Shown: positions 26,959 to 36,266 of the stretch, in pieces | Layout: each line of letters begins with the position of its first letter | Position numbering within the stretch: position 1 is the first letter of the stretch | DNA from: Geobacter sp. UBA5735 | Lineage (GTDB): Bacteria > Desulfobacterota > Desulfuromonadia > Geobacterales > Geobacteraceae | Length of the DNA stretch: 61,225 nt | Reading direction: 5' to 3' | Assembly (NCBI GenBank): GCA_002419385.1 | Contig: DIFZ01000065.1 | Coordinates: 1-61,225 of the forward strand | Translations under genes and position numbers: made by a program | The notes under the pieces: model-generated | Seen by the model: the letters and a program-made list of their open reading frames with translations, nothing else | Database searches by the model: none | What the model was told of the DNA's origin: nothing

Positions 26959-28974
26959 TCACCCGCTGACAATGTCCATTTTTTCCAGCGCTGTGAGGGC
27001 GTCCCGGCACTCATTCCTGAAAGCGTCCGTGTCCATGCCCGCACCATAGCTGCTGTAGAGATCTGCCGCTATGCCATCCACTGTAGCCGAACCGCTGCAC
27101 CTGGCAAGCAGATCCCGCCCGAATTCGTTTGTTTCAACAACCTCAAGTCCGGTATCCCTCGAGATGAAGACCAGCAGTACCGGTTCATGTTCATAGTTCC
27201 GCAGGAAAACCCCCTTTTTCACGTCGTCGATGATGGCGGGGATGTTAAAGCGGAATTCCTCCACCAGCGCACGCCCGCTCTGCTGCGGCGTCCATCTGTT
27301 TCCGGAGCTGATGCGGGCCGTTGCTGTCGCCTCCCGCACCCGTCCGCCTGACAATTCGCAGGAAAGCTTCTCGTAGGAGCATACCTGGGGAATGTGGCTC
27401 CACCCGTGAACCCCGGCGTCCGCCAGTGCCTGCTCTGCGAAGGACGGCAGCTGTGTCCGGCAGTCATCGGGACTCAGCGTGGCGGAATCTTTCCCATCGG
27501 TTGCGGCTACCTGCCCGGCAAAGCTGCAGAAGAGCCTGCTGGCCGATGCCTGCAGCGCATGAACCAGGAGGAGGAATGAGGTGGGGAAGTGGTTGACCAG
27601 CAGGGGGAAACAGGTTGCGATGCGGTCGAGCTCTTCCAGCGGCACTCCGGGGCACGGAAGGTTGAAGAAACTGCTGAAGATGACCGGATCGGACTCGATC
27701 AGTCGCGTGTCCCCGGCCAGTCGCGTGCCGTTGTCGAATTCCAGGCCGAGGGAGAAATAGGTGTCGGCTGAACGGACAAGCCGGTCCGCATACCGCCTGT
27801 GGAGCTCAGTGCCGGGGAGTACGGTGGGCAGCTGGATGAGCGGGTTGCTGTTTCCCTGGACTCCGCACCTGAGGGCCAGTTCGAGGGTATCGTCAATGTC
27901 TTTGCGCTCTTCCTCGGGAAAGCCGATCACGAAGCTCAGTGTCGGTGTCATCCCCTGGTCAGTCGTTTCACGCACTCTTTGGAACAGAATGTCCCGGTCG
28001 ATCCGCTTGCCGATGAAATGAAGGGTCCGCGCAGAGCCGGAATCGATACCGTAGCACATGGATTCACAGCCTGCCTCACGCATGGTCTGGAGAAGCGTGC
28101 GGTCGACCGAGTCGAGCCGGGAAATGCAGTACCAGGGGGTCCCGCTCAACCCTTCATCCATCACTGAACGGCAAAAATCTTCCACGAAGCGACGGTCCGC
28201 GGTGAACTGGTCATAGGCAAGGAGAAAGCACTCCGCGCCGAAGGAGTCCCTGAGCATGCGCATTTCCCGGACTATCCGCGCGCTGGAAAACGTTCGGGTC
28301 GTGCGGCGCCACATGACCGACTCGGAGCAGTAGACGCACTTGTGGGGGCAGCCCCGTCCCACTTCCAGGATGGCAATGCTTCGGGGGATGCCGCAGGCGG
28401 ACCGGTAGACGTCGAGGGGGGGGACGAAACGGTAATCGGGCACGGGAATGTCGTCCAGGCGGCACAGGAGCTTCCGCTCGGGATTGCTGTGTATCCCTGT
28501 GCCGGAACGCCAGGTGATGCCGCTGATCGATGACGGGGTGCCCTGCCGTTCATACTCCGCCGCCAGTTCCGGGAACGTTGCCTCGCCTTCGCCCCTGACG
28601 ATGGCGTCGATCCAGGGGAAACGCTCCAGGATGCGCTCCGGGACGAAGGAAACGTCATGCCCTCCGGCGACGATCTGCGTTTGCGGCCGGTTCCTTTTCA
28701 GCAGTTCCGCGATCCTGATCACCGCCGGGGTGGTGGCGCACTGGGCCGAGAAGCCCACCAGGTCGGGTTCCCGGTCGAGAATCAGGCGTGCAGCGTTTTC
28801 ATATATGGCGCTGCCTGTTGCAAGCTCACCGGTCCGTATGGCAAGGACGAGGTCCAGCACCGAAACCTCATGCCCCGCTTCCCTGAGTATCGTGGCAAGG
28901 TTCAGAAGGCCCAGGGGGGGGAGATTGTAGAGGGGCTGCAGGAAGAATGGCGGAAAAACCAGTGCTATCTTCAT
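26959..28974 (-). CDS. B12-binding radical SAM enzyme, likely maturase of the adjacent peptide
   Basis: This is a 671-residue protein. Residues 1 to about 145 are a cobalamin-binding domain (LVFPPFF, GFSAQCATTPAVIRIAEL, VAGGHDVSFVP). The radical SAM core carries CPHKCVYC at about residues 208-215 and the usual GIDSG and GFPEE blocks. The last 80 residues (DGIAADLYSSYGAG then FRNECRDALTALEK) look like a PqqD-type peptide-recognition domain, the kind used by RiPP maturases to hold leader peptides. The Cys-His repeat peptide gene follows after 34 bp. The pairing of B12-rSAM, PqqD-like tail and repeat peptide supports C-methylation or another carbon modification of the peptide, which is inference. 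No clear Shine-Dalgarno precedes the ATG. Confidence 0.9.
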   Translation of the reverse strand: MKIALVFPPFFLQPLYNLPPLGLLNLATILREAGHEVSVLDLVLAIRTGELATGSAIYENAARLILDREPDLVGFSAQCATTPAVIRIAELLKRNRPQTQIVAGGHDVSFVPERILERFPWIDAIVRGEGEATFPELAAEYERQGTPSSISGITWRSGTGIHSNPERKLLCRLDDIPVPDYRFVPPLDVYRSACGIPRSIAILEVGRGCPHKCVYCSESVMWRRTTRTFSSARIVREMRMLRDSFGAECFLLAYDQFTADRRFVEDFCRSVMDEGLSGTPWYCISRLDSVDRTLLQTMREAGCESMCYGIDSGSARTLHFIGKRIDRDILFQRVRETTDQGMTPTLSFVIGFPEEERKDIDDTLELALRCGVQGNSNPLIQLPTVLPGTELHRRYADRLVRSADTYFSLGLEFDNGTRLAGDTRLIESDPVIFSSFFNLPCPGVPLEELDRIATCFPLLVNHFPTSFLLLVHALQASASRLFCSFAGQVAATDGKDSATLSPDDCRTQLPSFAEQALADAGVHGWSHIPQVCSYEKLSCELSGGRVREATATARISSGNRWTPQQSGRALVEEFRFNIPAIIDDVKKGVFLRNYEHEPVLLVFISRDTGLEVVETNEFGRDLLARCSGSATVDGIAADLYSSYGAGMDTDAFRNECRDALTALEKMDIVSG

Positions 28975-29111
28975 CGTGCGTTACCGATCGGGCTGAAACG
29001 CCCTCATACATGGTCAGAGCGGACAATCCGGCGGACAGCAAGGGCTGCCCTTTAGGGTGAGGCGGACGGCCGAATCAATAAAGGACTGTTTCCGAATGGA
29101 AACTCACGGCT

Positions 29112-29294
29112 ATGAACATGGCAAAGCATACTGTATACTATCACGCAATGTGGTCTTTGCAAGAGAAGGAGAGAGTGACGGAGAATTCCGGAGGCTTTGT
29201 CGTATGGATATCCTGGAAGGCATTTACACCCGCGTCACTGGGGCAGCGCCCGGGGCGGAAGGATGTGGCGGACCTGCTGCTCAGGGAATTCTGA
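29112..29294 (+). CDS. Possible small protein of unknown function
   Basis: This 60-codon frame (MNMAKHTVYYHAMWSLQEKE at the start) lies in the 353-bp gap between two minus-strand genes. The residue composition is protein-like and it has no internal oddity, but the Shine-Dalgarno is weak and I recognise no family. The rest of 28975-29327 shows no other structure and probably contains the promoter of the radical SAM operon on the minus strand. Confidence 0.3.
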   Translation: MNMAKHTVYYHAMWSLQEKERVTENSGGFVVWISWKAFTPASLGQRPGRKDVADLLLREF

Positions 29295-29327
29295 CCGGCC
29301 CGGCAAACAGGCGGTCCTGCTGTTTAC

Positions 29328-32300
29328 TCAGTGGCACCGCCCCAACTCCTCCTTGAGTCTCCTGGCGGAGAGGAGCAGGCTTTCCAGACGGATTTCCACC
29401 AGTTGGGGGAACGGATTGCCGTCGCTTTCAACGGCAAGGAAGGGAAGGGGGATGTTTCCCTTGGCTCCTGCCCAGAACGCGCGGTTGTGCAAAGAGAAAT
29501 GTTCCTTTTCAGCTGCGAGGCGGTAGGTGATGATCGATTCGGCGATCCGACTGGGCATGCAGCCGAACGGCCCGATGCTGATGACGCCGTGGGTATGGTC
29601 GCCGAGTTCGGTCAGTGCGGAGCTGATGGTCAGGATGGCTTCTCCGGTCAGTTGGGGGTTGAGCAGGGAAGCCCCTTTGGCAACCAGGTGGTCCACGGGT
29701 ATCCGGTGGCCGTCATAGAAGCCCGAGGCTGCGAGATGGCCGTCAATCAGCCGCTCGTCTTTCAGCATGATTGTCTTCTTCAGCCTCATCATGAGCCGTT
29801 TGCCCAGGGACACGGGTCCGCTGAGGCCCCGGGCCAGGCAGTAATCGGTATAGTGGAGCCATTCGGTCGCCGGAGCAGTCCGCAGCAGCACGCCTTTGTC
29901 GGCCAGTTTTTCCGCCAGGTACTGGCGGGAGAACTCATCGCGCCGGACGAAAATCTCCCCGATGAGGGAGACCTTTGTCGCCGCTTCGACGGGACATCGT
30001 TTCCTGAAGGCAGCAAGCCCCTCCATTGCATCCCTGAGCGTCTTCATGACCCCGTCGTAGCTATCCTCGGCCACGCTCTGGACTATCCGGTCCCTTGCGC
30101 GGGCAAATGCGTCCAGCGCTGCCCCCCGCTCTTCGGCCAGCGCCAGGATCCCTGCCCGGACTTCTTCGAGGCCGTCACCGATGGTCAGCCCCAGCCAGAT
30201 GCGGCGGGTCAGGTCCCGGGGGATGCCGTCGTAACTGTCCCGGGATGAAAGGCTGAACAGCGCCACATTGGGAATCCTGTTCTTGCGGATGTAGTTTTTC
30301 ATGAACACGTTGTACTGGCCGAAACGGCAGGGACCGTCGGTTTCCGGCATGAAGTACGCGATCACTTCCCCTTCGCGCCGGGGCGAAGACAGATAGTGAG
30401 CCAGGGAGCCGCTGGTGAGTATGAGGGGGAGGCATTCCTTGCAGGTGGCGTGCCCCTTGCCCAGCGAAAGCTCCCGGCGGCCCGGGGGGGCGAGGGCCGT
30501 GGCCCTGATGCCGGATTTGCGCATGGCGGCTGCCAGGCACCTGGATACGCTTTCGCCCATTGAAGGGATGAGCAGCCTGACGTCCGGGTCGGTCAGCCGG
30601 TAGCGCCTGCCGTTTCCCGTTTCGATGACATAGCCCTCCTTCCGGCGCACCATCCGTGCAGGTCTGAAATCGTCAGTATCCTCCACAGCCGGTACCAGTT
30701 CCCGGTACCCCTTTATGACGTCGAGGAATGCCTCGATCCTGGTATCGATGCCCGCATCGGCGGTATGGGCATCGATTTCAAGTGTCAGGGAGGGCTTCTG
30801 GCCCATGGTGTCACGGAAATATCCGGTTATGAATGAATCGGGGCCGCAGCTGAAGCTGGTTATGAAGACCCCGAAGAGATTGGGGTGGCGCCGCACGAAT
30901 CCTGCCGCCTGCATGATGCCCTGTCCCGTAGCCCAGAACATCTGGGGCACGGTCGAGCCCCCCAGTTCTTCCAGCGGCAGGAAGTCGTGGGGTATGACGC
31001 GGTAGCCACGGCTGGCGAATTTGTGCGGAACGCCCATGTTGCCGAAGCGGCTGAAGGCGTTGTAGGGGCGGCCGAAGAGGACGATGACCGATTCCTCCGG
31101 AGTCAGGCTCCGGAGGAACTGTCTCCCCAGGTCGGCCATCTCCCTGCGCATGGAGGCGAATGCCTCTGCGGCGTCTTCGAATGCCGCCGCGGAACGGCTG
31201 CGGGAGAAGCCGAGACGGCGGCCGATGGACAAAAACTCCTCCCGCAGCCGTTTCGGGTCGTCGAATTCCAGCACCGCGGAAAGCAGCTTGGGGCTGAGCT
31301 CGTCGTGGAAAGCAGCTCTCAGGCAGTAGGGATCGGCCTGGACAAAGGGACAGGTGCAGTTGGTCTCGTCGCTGGTTTCCATGGCCATGGACTTTACATG
31401 GGGAAGGAAGATGTAGTCCGTATCCCGGTTGAGGAGCCCCTGGACAAAGGCGTGGCTCTGGAGCATGGGAAAGCAGAACGACGCGGCCGGGGCCTCCATT
31501 CCCGTGGGGTCAGGCTCCAGGCCGGGAACGACCCGCATGCCGAGACGGTTGAAAAAATAAGCATAGAACGGGAAAAACGTCGTGGTGAGCAGGGATGCGG
31601 GGATACCCACCGAAGGGGCTGCCTGATTGTCAAGGGGGGGAGGGGCGTAGCTGGTGAAAACCAGGTCTTCCCGGGTTTTCACCAGGTCCCGGCCGGCCGG
31701 GTCGATCTGCTCTTTCCTGAACTGGTTGTAGTAGAGATCGCAGGCGCCCCCGAACGGGTAGACGGTCCCGTTCACTTCGATCCGTGCTATCGTGCATTTC
31801 CTGTCGCATCCTTCCCTGCCGCCGGCGCAGATGAACGGCTCTTTCTCGGCGACTTCGCGGGCTGCCAGCTCCGGGAGACGGTAGCTGCCCCTGTCCATGA
31901 GACCGCCGAGGATCTTGCGGCGTATTTCCAGGGCAACACCAAAGGCTCCCATGAGGCCGGGTTCGGGAGGGACGATGATCTCCTGCCCGCACAGGAGTGC
32001 CATTGCGGCGGGAACCGCCCGGTTGTAACAGACCCCCCCCTGCATGAAGACCTTTTTCCCCACGGGCCGCGCGCCCTTCACCCGGTTCAGGTAATTCTGG
32101 CAGACCGAGTAGACGAGCCCGGCCAGGATGTCTTCCCTGCCGATCCCTTCCTGGACGGCAGTCTTCACATCGCTGCTGATGAATGCCGAACACTGGTCGC
32201 TGAAGTCCGGGGGGGATGATGAGCGCAGGGCAAGGCGCTCGATGTCTTCCATGGCGACGCCGAGCGACTCGCGGCTCGCTTCTTCGAGGAACGATCCGGT

Positions 32301-33629
32301 GCCCGCGGAGCAGGCTTCGTTCATGGCATAGTCGCTTGCCACCCGGTTGGTGATGAACGTGTACTTGGCGTCCTGCCCGCCGATTTCGAAGATGGTCTCC
32401 ACATCCGGGTCGAAGTGGACTGCGGCGGCGGCATGGGCGACGATTTCGTTGATGACCCCGGGGGTCTGGGCGTGCAGTCCCGCTATGCGCCTGCCGCTGC
32501 CCGTGGCGCCGATGCCGATGACGTTTACGGAGACACCTGCCGGGATCTGTTCCAGGATTTTCAGGTAACACGTGCGGCTTGCCCCTACCGGATCGCCGGA
32601 CGTGCGCAGGTAGACACCGGCAGTGACCGCGCAGTCTTCCATGCGGAGCAGCACTGCCTTGGTGGTTGTGCTGCCCACGTCAAGGCCCAGGATATAGTCC
32701 CCGTCAAGGAAGTCGCCCCGTTGCATCGAGCTGAACCTGACCTTCTCCGAACCTTCCGCCAGACGGGGCAGAAACGAGAACGAGCTGTGACCGGGAGTGA
32801 AAATTCCCTCGATTCCCGGGGTGACCGCGGCATGTGTCTCGGCCCAGAGCATGGCGCCCAGCGCCTCGAAATAGGGAGATTCGGGAATGGTGACCGCCAG
32901 GGGGTACGCACTACGGAGGAAATCCAGCACCACGAGGTTCCTGCTGACTCCGCCGGTGACCAGGACACGGGCGGGCCGCCCCTTTTTCAGGAGCTCGGTG
33001 ATTTTCACCGCCATCATCCTGCAGAGACCGGCGCTTACCCTGCCTTTCGCAAGCCCCTTGTTGAGGGCATGGGTGCAGTCGGATTTGCAGAACACGGAAC
33101 AGCGGCTGGCAAGGTGATACGGCTCCTCTCCCTCGCTCGAGGATAGTGCTGCTTCCAGGTCGAGGCCCATGCGCGTGATCTGCTGGATAAAGAATTCGCC
33201 GGTTCCCGATGCGCACTTGTTGCCGGTCTGCACCGATCGTATCCTGCCGCTGCGGTCGAGGAAATAGGCGATGAAGGTTTCCCCGCCGGCAGAGACGATG
33301 CACTCCACATCCGGGCACGTTTCCCGGACATGGGCGTAGGCACGCTCGACAGCCTCGGGTTCCGGGATGGTCGGCAGGGCAACCATCCTGCGGAAGGTGC
33401 GTCCGGTGATCCCGATGCGCGCAGGAAGCAGTTTCGTGAGGGCTTTGCGGAGCACATCGCCGACCTTGCCGTCGTGCGGGATGCTGTCGAAGGTCACGCC
33501 GTGTCCCGTCCGTTTCGCTATGGTAACGGTGCATGCTCCCAGGCAGAGACCGATGCAGGCGGGATCCGCAGTGGGCTCCGCTCTGCCGGGTGCATTGGGA
33601 TCCGGGACTGTCCGCGTGTCACCCGACAT
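29328..33629 (-). CDS. Large acyl-CoA dehydratase activase-like protein (two ASKHA domains plus DUF2229-type region)
   Basis: This is a 1433-residue protein related to activators of 2-hydroxyacyl-CoA dehydratases and benzoyl-CoA reductases. Two ASKHA ATPase domains are seen: one at the N-terminus with NKCASGTGEFF, and one from about residue 311 (GLDVGSTTTKAVLL) with NEACSAGTGSFLEE. Each has the Cys that binds the bridging 4Fe-4S cluster. The long C-terminal part (FPFYAYFFNRLGMRV, GRPYNAF, CLPLILTSG) matches the CoA-activase-associated region and ends in a component like the dehydratase subunit. The start is ATG 33629, preceded by GGGAG and overlapping the TatD gene by 11 bp. The true substrate is unknown. 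Confidence 0.9.
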   Translation of the reverse strand: MSGDTRTVPDPNAPGRAEPTADPACIGLCLGACTVTIAKRTGHGVTFDSIPHDGKVGDVLRKALTKLLPARIGITGRTFRRMVALPTIPEPEAVERAYAHVRETCPDVECIVSAGGETFIAYFLDRSGRIRSVQTGNKCASGTGEFFIQQITRMGLDLEAALSSSEGEEPYHLASRCSVFCKSDCTHALNKGLAKGRVSAGLCRMMAVKITELLKKGRPARVLVTGGVSRNLVVLDFLRSAYPLAVTIPESPYFEALGAMLWAETHAAVTPGIEGIFTPGHSSFSFLPRLAEGSEKVRFSSMQRGDFLDGDYILGLDVGSTTTKAVLLRMEDCAVTAGVYLRTSGDPVGASRTCYLKILEQIPAGVSVNVIGIGATGSGRRIAGLHAQTPGVINEIVAHAAAAVHFDPDVETIFEIGGQDAKYTFITNRVASDYAMNEACSAGTGSFLEEASRESLGVAMEDIERLALRSSSPPDFSDQCSAFISSDVKTAVQEGIGREDILAGLVYSVCQNYLNRVKGARPVGKKVFMQGGVCYNRAVPAAMALLCGQEIIVPPEPGLMGAFGVALEIRRKILGGLMDRGSYRLPELAAREVAEKEPFICAGGREGCDRKCTIARIEVNGTVYPFGGACDLYYNQFRKEQIDPAGRDLVKTREDLVFTSYAPPPLDNQAAPSVGIPASLLTTTFFPFYAYFFNRLGMRVVPGLEPDPTGMEAPAASFCFPMLQSHAFVQGLLNRDTDYIFLPHVKSMAMETSDETNCTCPFVQADPYCLRAAFHDELSPKLLSAVLEFDDPKRLREEFLSIGRRLGFSRSRSAAAFEDAAEAFASMRREMADLGRQFLRSLTPEESVIVLFGRPYNAFSRFGNMGVPHKFASRGYRVIPHDFLPLEELGGSTVPQMFWATGQGIMQAAGFVRRHPNLFGVFITSFSCGPDSFITGYFRDTMGQKPSLTLEIDAHTADAGIDTRIEAFLDVIKGYRELVPAVEDTDDFRPARMVRRKEGYVIETGNGRRYRLTDPDVRLLIPSMGESVSRCLAAAMRKSGIRATALAPPGRRELSLGKGHATCKECLPLILTSGSLAHYLSSPRREGEVIAYFMPETDGPCRFGQYNVFMKNYIRKNRIPNVALFSLSSRDSYDGIPRDLTRRIWLGLTIGDGLEEVRAGILALAEERGAALDAFARARDRIVQSVAEDSYDGVMKTLRDAMEGLAAFRKRCPVEAATKVSLIGEIFVRRDEFSRQYLAEKLADKGVLLRTAPATEWLHYTDYCLARGLSGPVSLGKRLMMRLKKTIMLKDERLIDGHLAASGFYDGHRIPVDHLVAKGASLLNPQLTGEAILTISSALTELGDHTHGVISIGPFGCMPSRIAESIITYRLAAEKEHFSLHNRAFWAGAKGNIPLPFLAVESDGNPFPQLVEIRLESLLLSARRLKEELGRCH

Positions 33630-35007
33630 CGGCGTACTCCCGTTTGCGAAAGACAACACCCAGCGCTTCCGCCAGTTTCATGACCGGTTCGATGTCGAGG
33701 CCGGGGACGGTCACCGCTGAGGCGACGACCAGGGGAACGTGTTTGCGGGCTTCGCGGAGAAAGTCGCACACGGCGGAAAAGCCGGATTCACCGAAGGGGG
33801 GACGGCACAGGTCCACGTAGGTTGCCGCGTCGGCAGCGTTCAGGCTGACGGAGAGGGCGTCCACAATGCCTGCCAGTTCCGGCAGGATATTCCGGCCGTG
33901 GACCAGGTTGGCCAGGCCGTCGGTGTTGACCCTGATCCGGCATCCCCTGGCCTTCAGGGCGGCTGCTACCTCCCGGACCAGTTCGAGCCTCAGGAGCGGT
34001 TCGCCGTAACCGCAGAAAACGATCTCGTCGTATCCCGAAGTGTCCCCCACAGCGGCCATGACCTCGGCGAAAGACGGCTCATGGTCCAGTTTCAGGAAGT
34101 GCCCCTTGACGAAAAAATCGGAGAATTTGGCGCAGAAAGAGCACCGGTTGGAGCAGCGGTTGGTGATGTTGAGGTAGAGGGAGTCGCGGATGCGATAGGC
34201 AATGGCGCCGCTCTGTTCCTGCCGCCCGATGCCGAAGAGCCGTTCCGCGTTGAGGGTGGTGATCCTGGCGATATCTTCCAGCGAAAGTCCCTTGAGTTCG
34301 GCGACTTTTTCGGCCACAAGGCGCAGATAGGAGGGCTCGTTGCGTTTTCCTCGATGGGGAACCGGTGACAGGTAGGGGCAGTCGGTTTCCAGGAGGATGA
34401 AGTCGGAGGATACCCCGCCGACGACATCGCGCAGCTTTTGGTTCGACGGGTAGGTGACCGTGCCGGGTATGGAGACGAAGAATCCCAGGCCGATGCATTC
34501 CCTGGCCATCTCCAGATCTCCCGAGAAACAGTGCAGCACTCCCCTGATGCCGCGTGACCGCTCTTCCCGCAGGATGCTGAGAATTCTGTCATGAGCGTCC
34601 CGGTCATGGATGATCACCGGCAGGTTCAGCTCTGCTGCCAGTATGAGAAAACGGCGGAATACCCGCTCCTGGATGTCCCTGGGGGATCGGTCGCGGAAAA
34701 AGTCGAGGCCGATCTCGCCGATGGCGACGCATCGTGGTGCTTCCGATGCCATCTGTCCTATCAGGTCGAAGCATTTGTCCGAAACGCGGATTGCGTCGTG
34801 GGGGTGTATGCCCACCGCACAGTGAATGTTGTCGTAGCTTCGAGCCAGTTGCACGGTTTTCCTGCTTGATTCGATATCACCGCCCACAGCGATGATACGG
34901 GAAACTCCCGCTGCAGCGGCCCGCGCCAGCATGTCGGAGAAATCCCCATCGAATTCTTTGCCGTCTATATGTGCATGGGTGTCTATCAGGGATGGAACTT
35001 CGCTCAT
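33619..35007 (-). CDS. TatD-family hydrolase fused to a radical SAM domain
   Basis: This is a 462-residue fusion. Residues 1 to about 255 are a TatD metal-dependent nuclease (DTHAHID, AIGEIGLDFF, HCFSGD, ETDCPYLSPVPHRG). From about residue 275 a radical SAM domain follows (LNITNRCSNRCSFC near 284, then CGYGEPLLRLELV). TatD enzymes act as 3'-5' DNA exonucleases or deacylases. The radical SAM part resembles small stand-alone partners sometimes found beside TatD. The 3' end overlaps the activase start by 11 bp, so translation is probably coupled. The joint role is not known. A fusion reading is secure because one uninterrupted frame covers both. Confidence 0.93.
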   Translation of the reverse strand: MSEVPSLIDTHAHIDGKEFDGDFSDMLARAAAAGVSRIIAVGGDIESSRKTVQLARSYDNIHCAVGIHPHDAIRVSDKCFDLIGQMASEAPRCVAIGEIGLDFFRDRSPRDIQERVFRRFLILAAELNLPVIIHDRDAHDRILSILREERSRGIRGVLHCFSGDLEMARECIGLGFFVSIPGTVTYPSNQKLRDVVGGVSSDFILLETDCPYLSPVPHRGKRNEPSYLRLVAEKVAELKGLSLEDIARITTLNAERLFGIGRQEQSGAIAYRIRDSLYLNITNRCSNRCSFCAKFSDFFVKGHFLKLDHEPSFAEVMAAVGDTSGYDEIVFCGYGEPLLRLELVREVAAALKARGCRIRVNTDGLANLVHGRNILPELAGIVDALSVSLNAADAATYVDLCRPPFGESGFSAVCDFLREARKHVPLVVASAVTVPGLDIEPVMKLAEALGVVFRKREYADVG

Positions 35008-35339
35008 GTGTCAAACCTTCCGCCTTTATTCATGAATAAGGCTGTAAAAAACTTCTGCGGTGCGCGGTGTATCCTGCCGGCCTTGTGACATTTTTCGCAG
35101 TCTTCTCTGCCGAAGCATTTATGGCGTTGAATAAACATCTTGCATCATACTTTATTTGTATCACACTTTTCCCGGCGTGGAAACCTGCCCGGCACGGTAA
35201 CGAGGGGATCGCTCCCCTTGCAAATGTACGTACGCCATGCTATACGTTCTCAACGTAACATGCCTTTGTACAAAGAAAAAGCTGTCTCTGCCTTCGGTGG
35301 CGGACCGCGAAGGCGGATGAATCCAAGGAGAAATGAAAT
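35008..35339. other. Intergenic region upstream of metF
   Basis: This gap between divergent genes holds no supported ORF. GCCTTCG at 35290-35296 pairs with CGAAGGC at 35308-35314 to form a 7-bp hairpin about 25 bp before the metF start. It has no T-run and does not match a SAM, SAH or folate riboswitch consensus that I can recognise, so I leave it as an unassigned leader hairpin. Promoters for both flanking genes should lie here. Confidence 0.4.
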
Positions 35340-36209
35340 TTGCGTATCGTAGAACTGTTTGAGCGTGGGAATCCGTTCATTTCCCTCGAGTTTTTCCCTC
35401 CAAAGGAACAGGTTGACTGGCCGGGGTTTTTTCGCTGTGCGGAAAAACTGCGTTCCATAAATCCCCTCTTCGTGTCGGTGACCTACGGAGCCGGTGGCAG
35501 CACCCAGTCCCACACCCTGGAAATAGTGACCCGCCTGAAGCGTGATCTCCTGCTGGAACCCATGGCCCATCTTACCTGCGTCGGTGCGACCGAAGCCGGT
35601 ATCCTGGCCTTTCTGGAGGAGTTGCGCTCCGTCGGTGTTGACAATATCCTGGCGCTCCGGGGAGATCCACCACAGGACCAGCCTCTGTCGGTTTCCGCGA
35701 AACGGGATTTCACGTATGCGTCTGATCTGGTTTCCTTCGTTCGGAAGAGTTTCCCGGAAATGGGAATCGGCGTTGCCGGTTATCCCGAGGGGCATCCCGA
35801 GGCATCCTCTCATGAAGCAGACCTGAATGCGTTAACGTGCAAACTGGGCGCAGGCGGTGATTTCGTGGTGACGCAACTCTTTTTCGACAACAGCCTCTAC
35901 TGGGATTTCGTGCGGCGGGCCAGGAATGCCGGTGTGGAAAGGCCCATAATTCCCGGCATCATGCCCATCTTCAGCCTGAAGGTGATCCGGAAAGTGCTTT
36001 CACTGTGCGGAGCGAGCATCCCCGCGGACTTCATGGCCAATCTGGAAGCGGCCAACGAGAGGGGAGGCGCGGATGCGGTGCAGGCTCTGGGAATGGCGTA
36101 TGCACGCGAGCAGATCAAGGGCCTTCTGGAAAAGGGTGCGCCGGGCATACATCTCTACACCCTGAACAGGGATGAGGCCTGTCTCAGGTTGCTGGACGGG
36201 CTCTTCTGA
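35340..36209 (+). CDS. metF: Methylenetetrahydrofolate reductase
   Basis: This 289-residue FAD enzyme reduces 5,10-methylene-THF to 5-methyl-THF for methionine synthesis and, in acetogen-like routes, C1 metabolism. The family signatures are present: FISLEFFPPKEQVDW, VSVTYGAGGSTQ, ILALRGDPP, GVAGYPEGHPEA and the TQLFFDN block. The start is TTG at 35340, supported by AAGGAG ten bases before it and by alignment to the expected N-terminus. It is followed after 57 bp by the CNNM-type gene. Partner subunit MetV is not adjacent. Confidence is high. Confidence 0.96.
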   Translation: MRIVELFERGNPFISLEFFPPKEQVDWPGFFRCAEKLRSINPLFVSVTYGAGGSTQSHTLEIVTRLKRDLLLEPMAHLTCVGATEAGILAFLEELRSVGVDNILALRGDPPQDQPLSVSAKRDFTYASDLVSFVRKSFPEMGIGVAGYPEGHPEASSHEADLNALTCKLGAGGDFVVTQLFFDNSLYWDFVRRARNAGVERPIIPGIMPIFSLKVIRKVLSLCGASIPADFMANLEAANERGGADAVQALGMAYAREQIKGLLEKGAPGIHLYTLNRDEACLRLLDGLF

Positions 36210-36266
36210 CAGAGAGGGGCTCCCCGGGCAGCCGCGGAAGCGAACAGATGAAGCAAGGAGGACGTT

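Noticed and set aside
35280..35320. Possible SAM or SAH riboswitch before metF
   Set aside because: Only a 7-bp hairpin is present and it does not match the conserved cores I know for those riboswitches.
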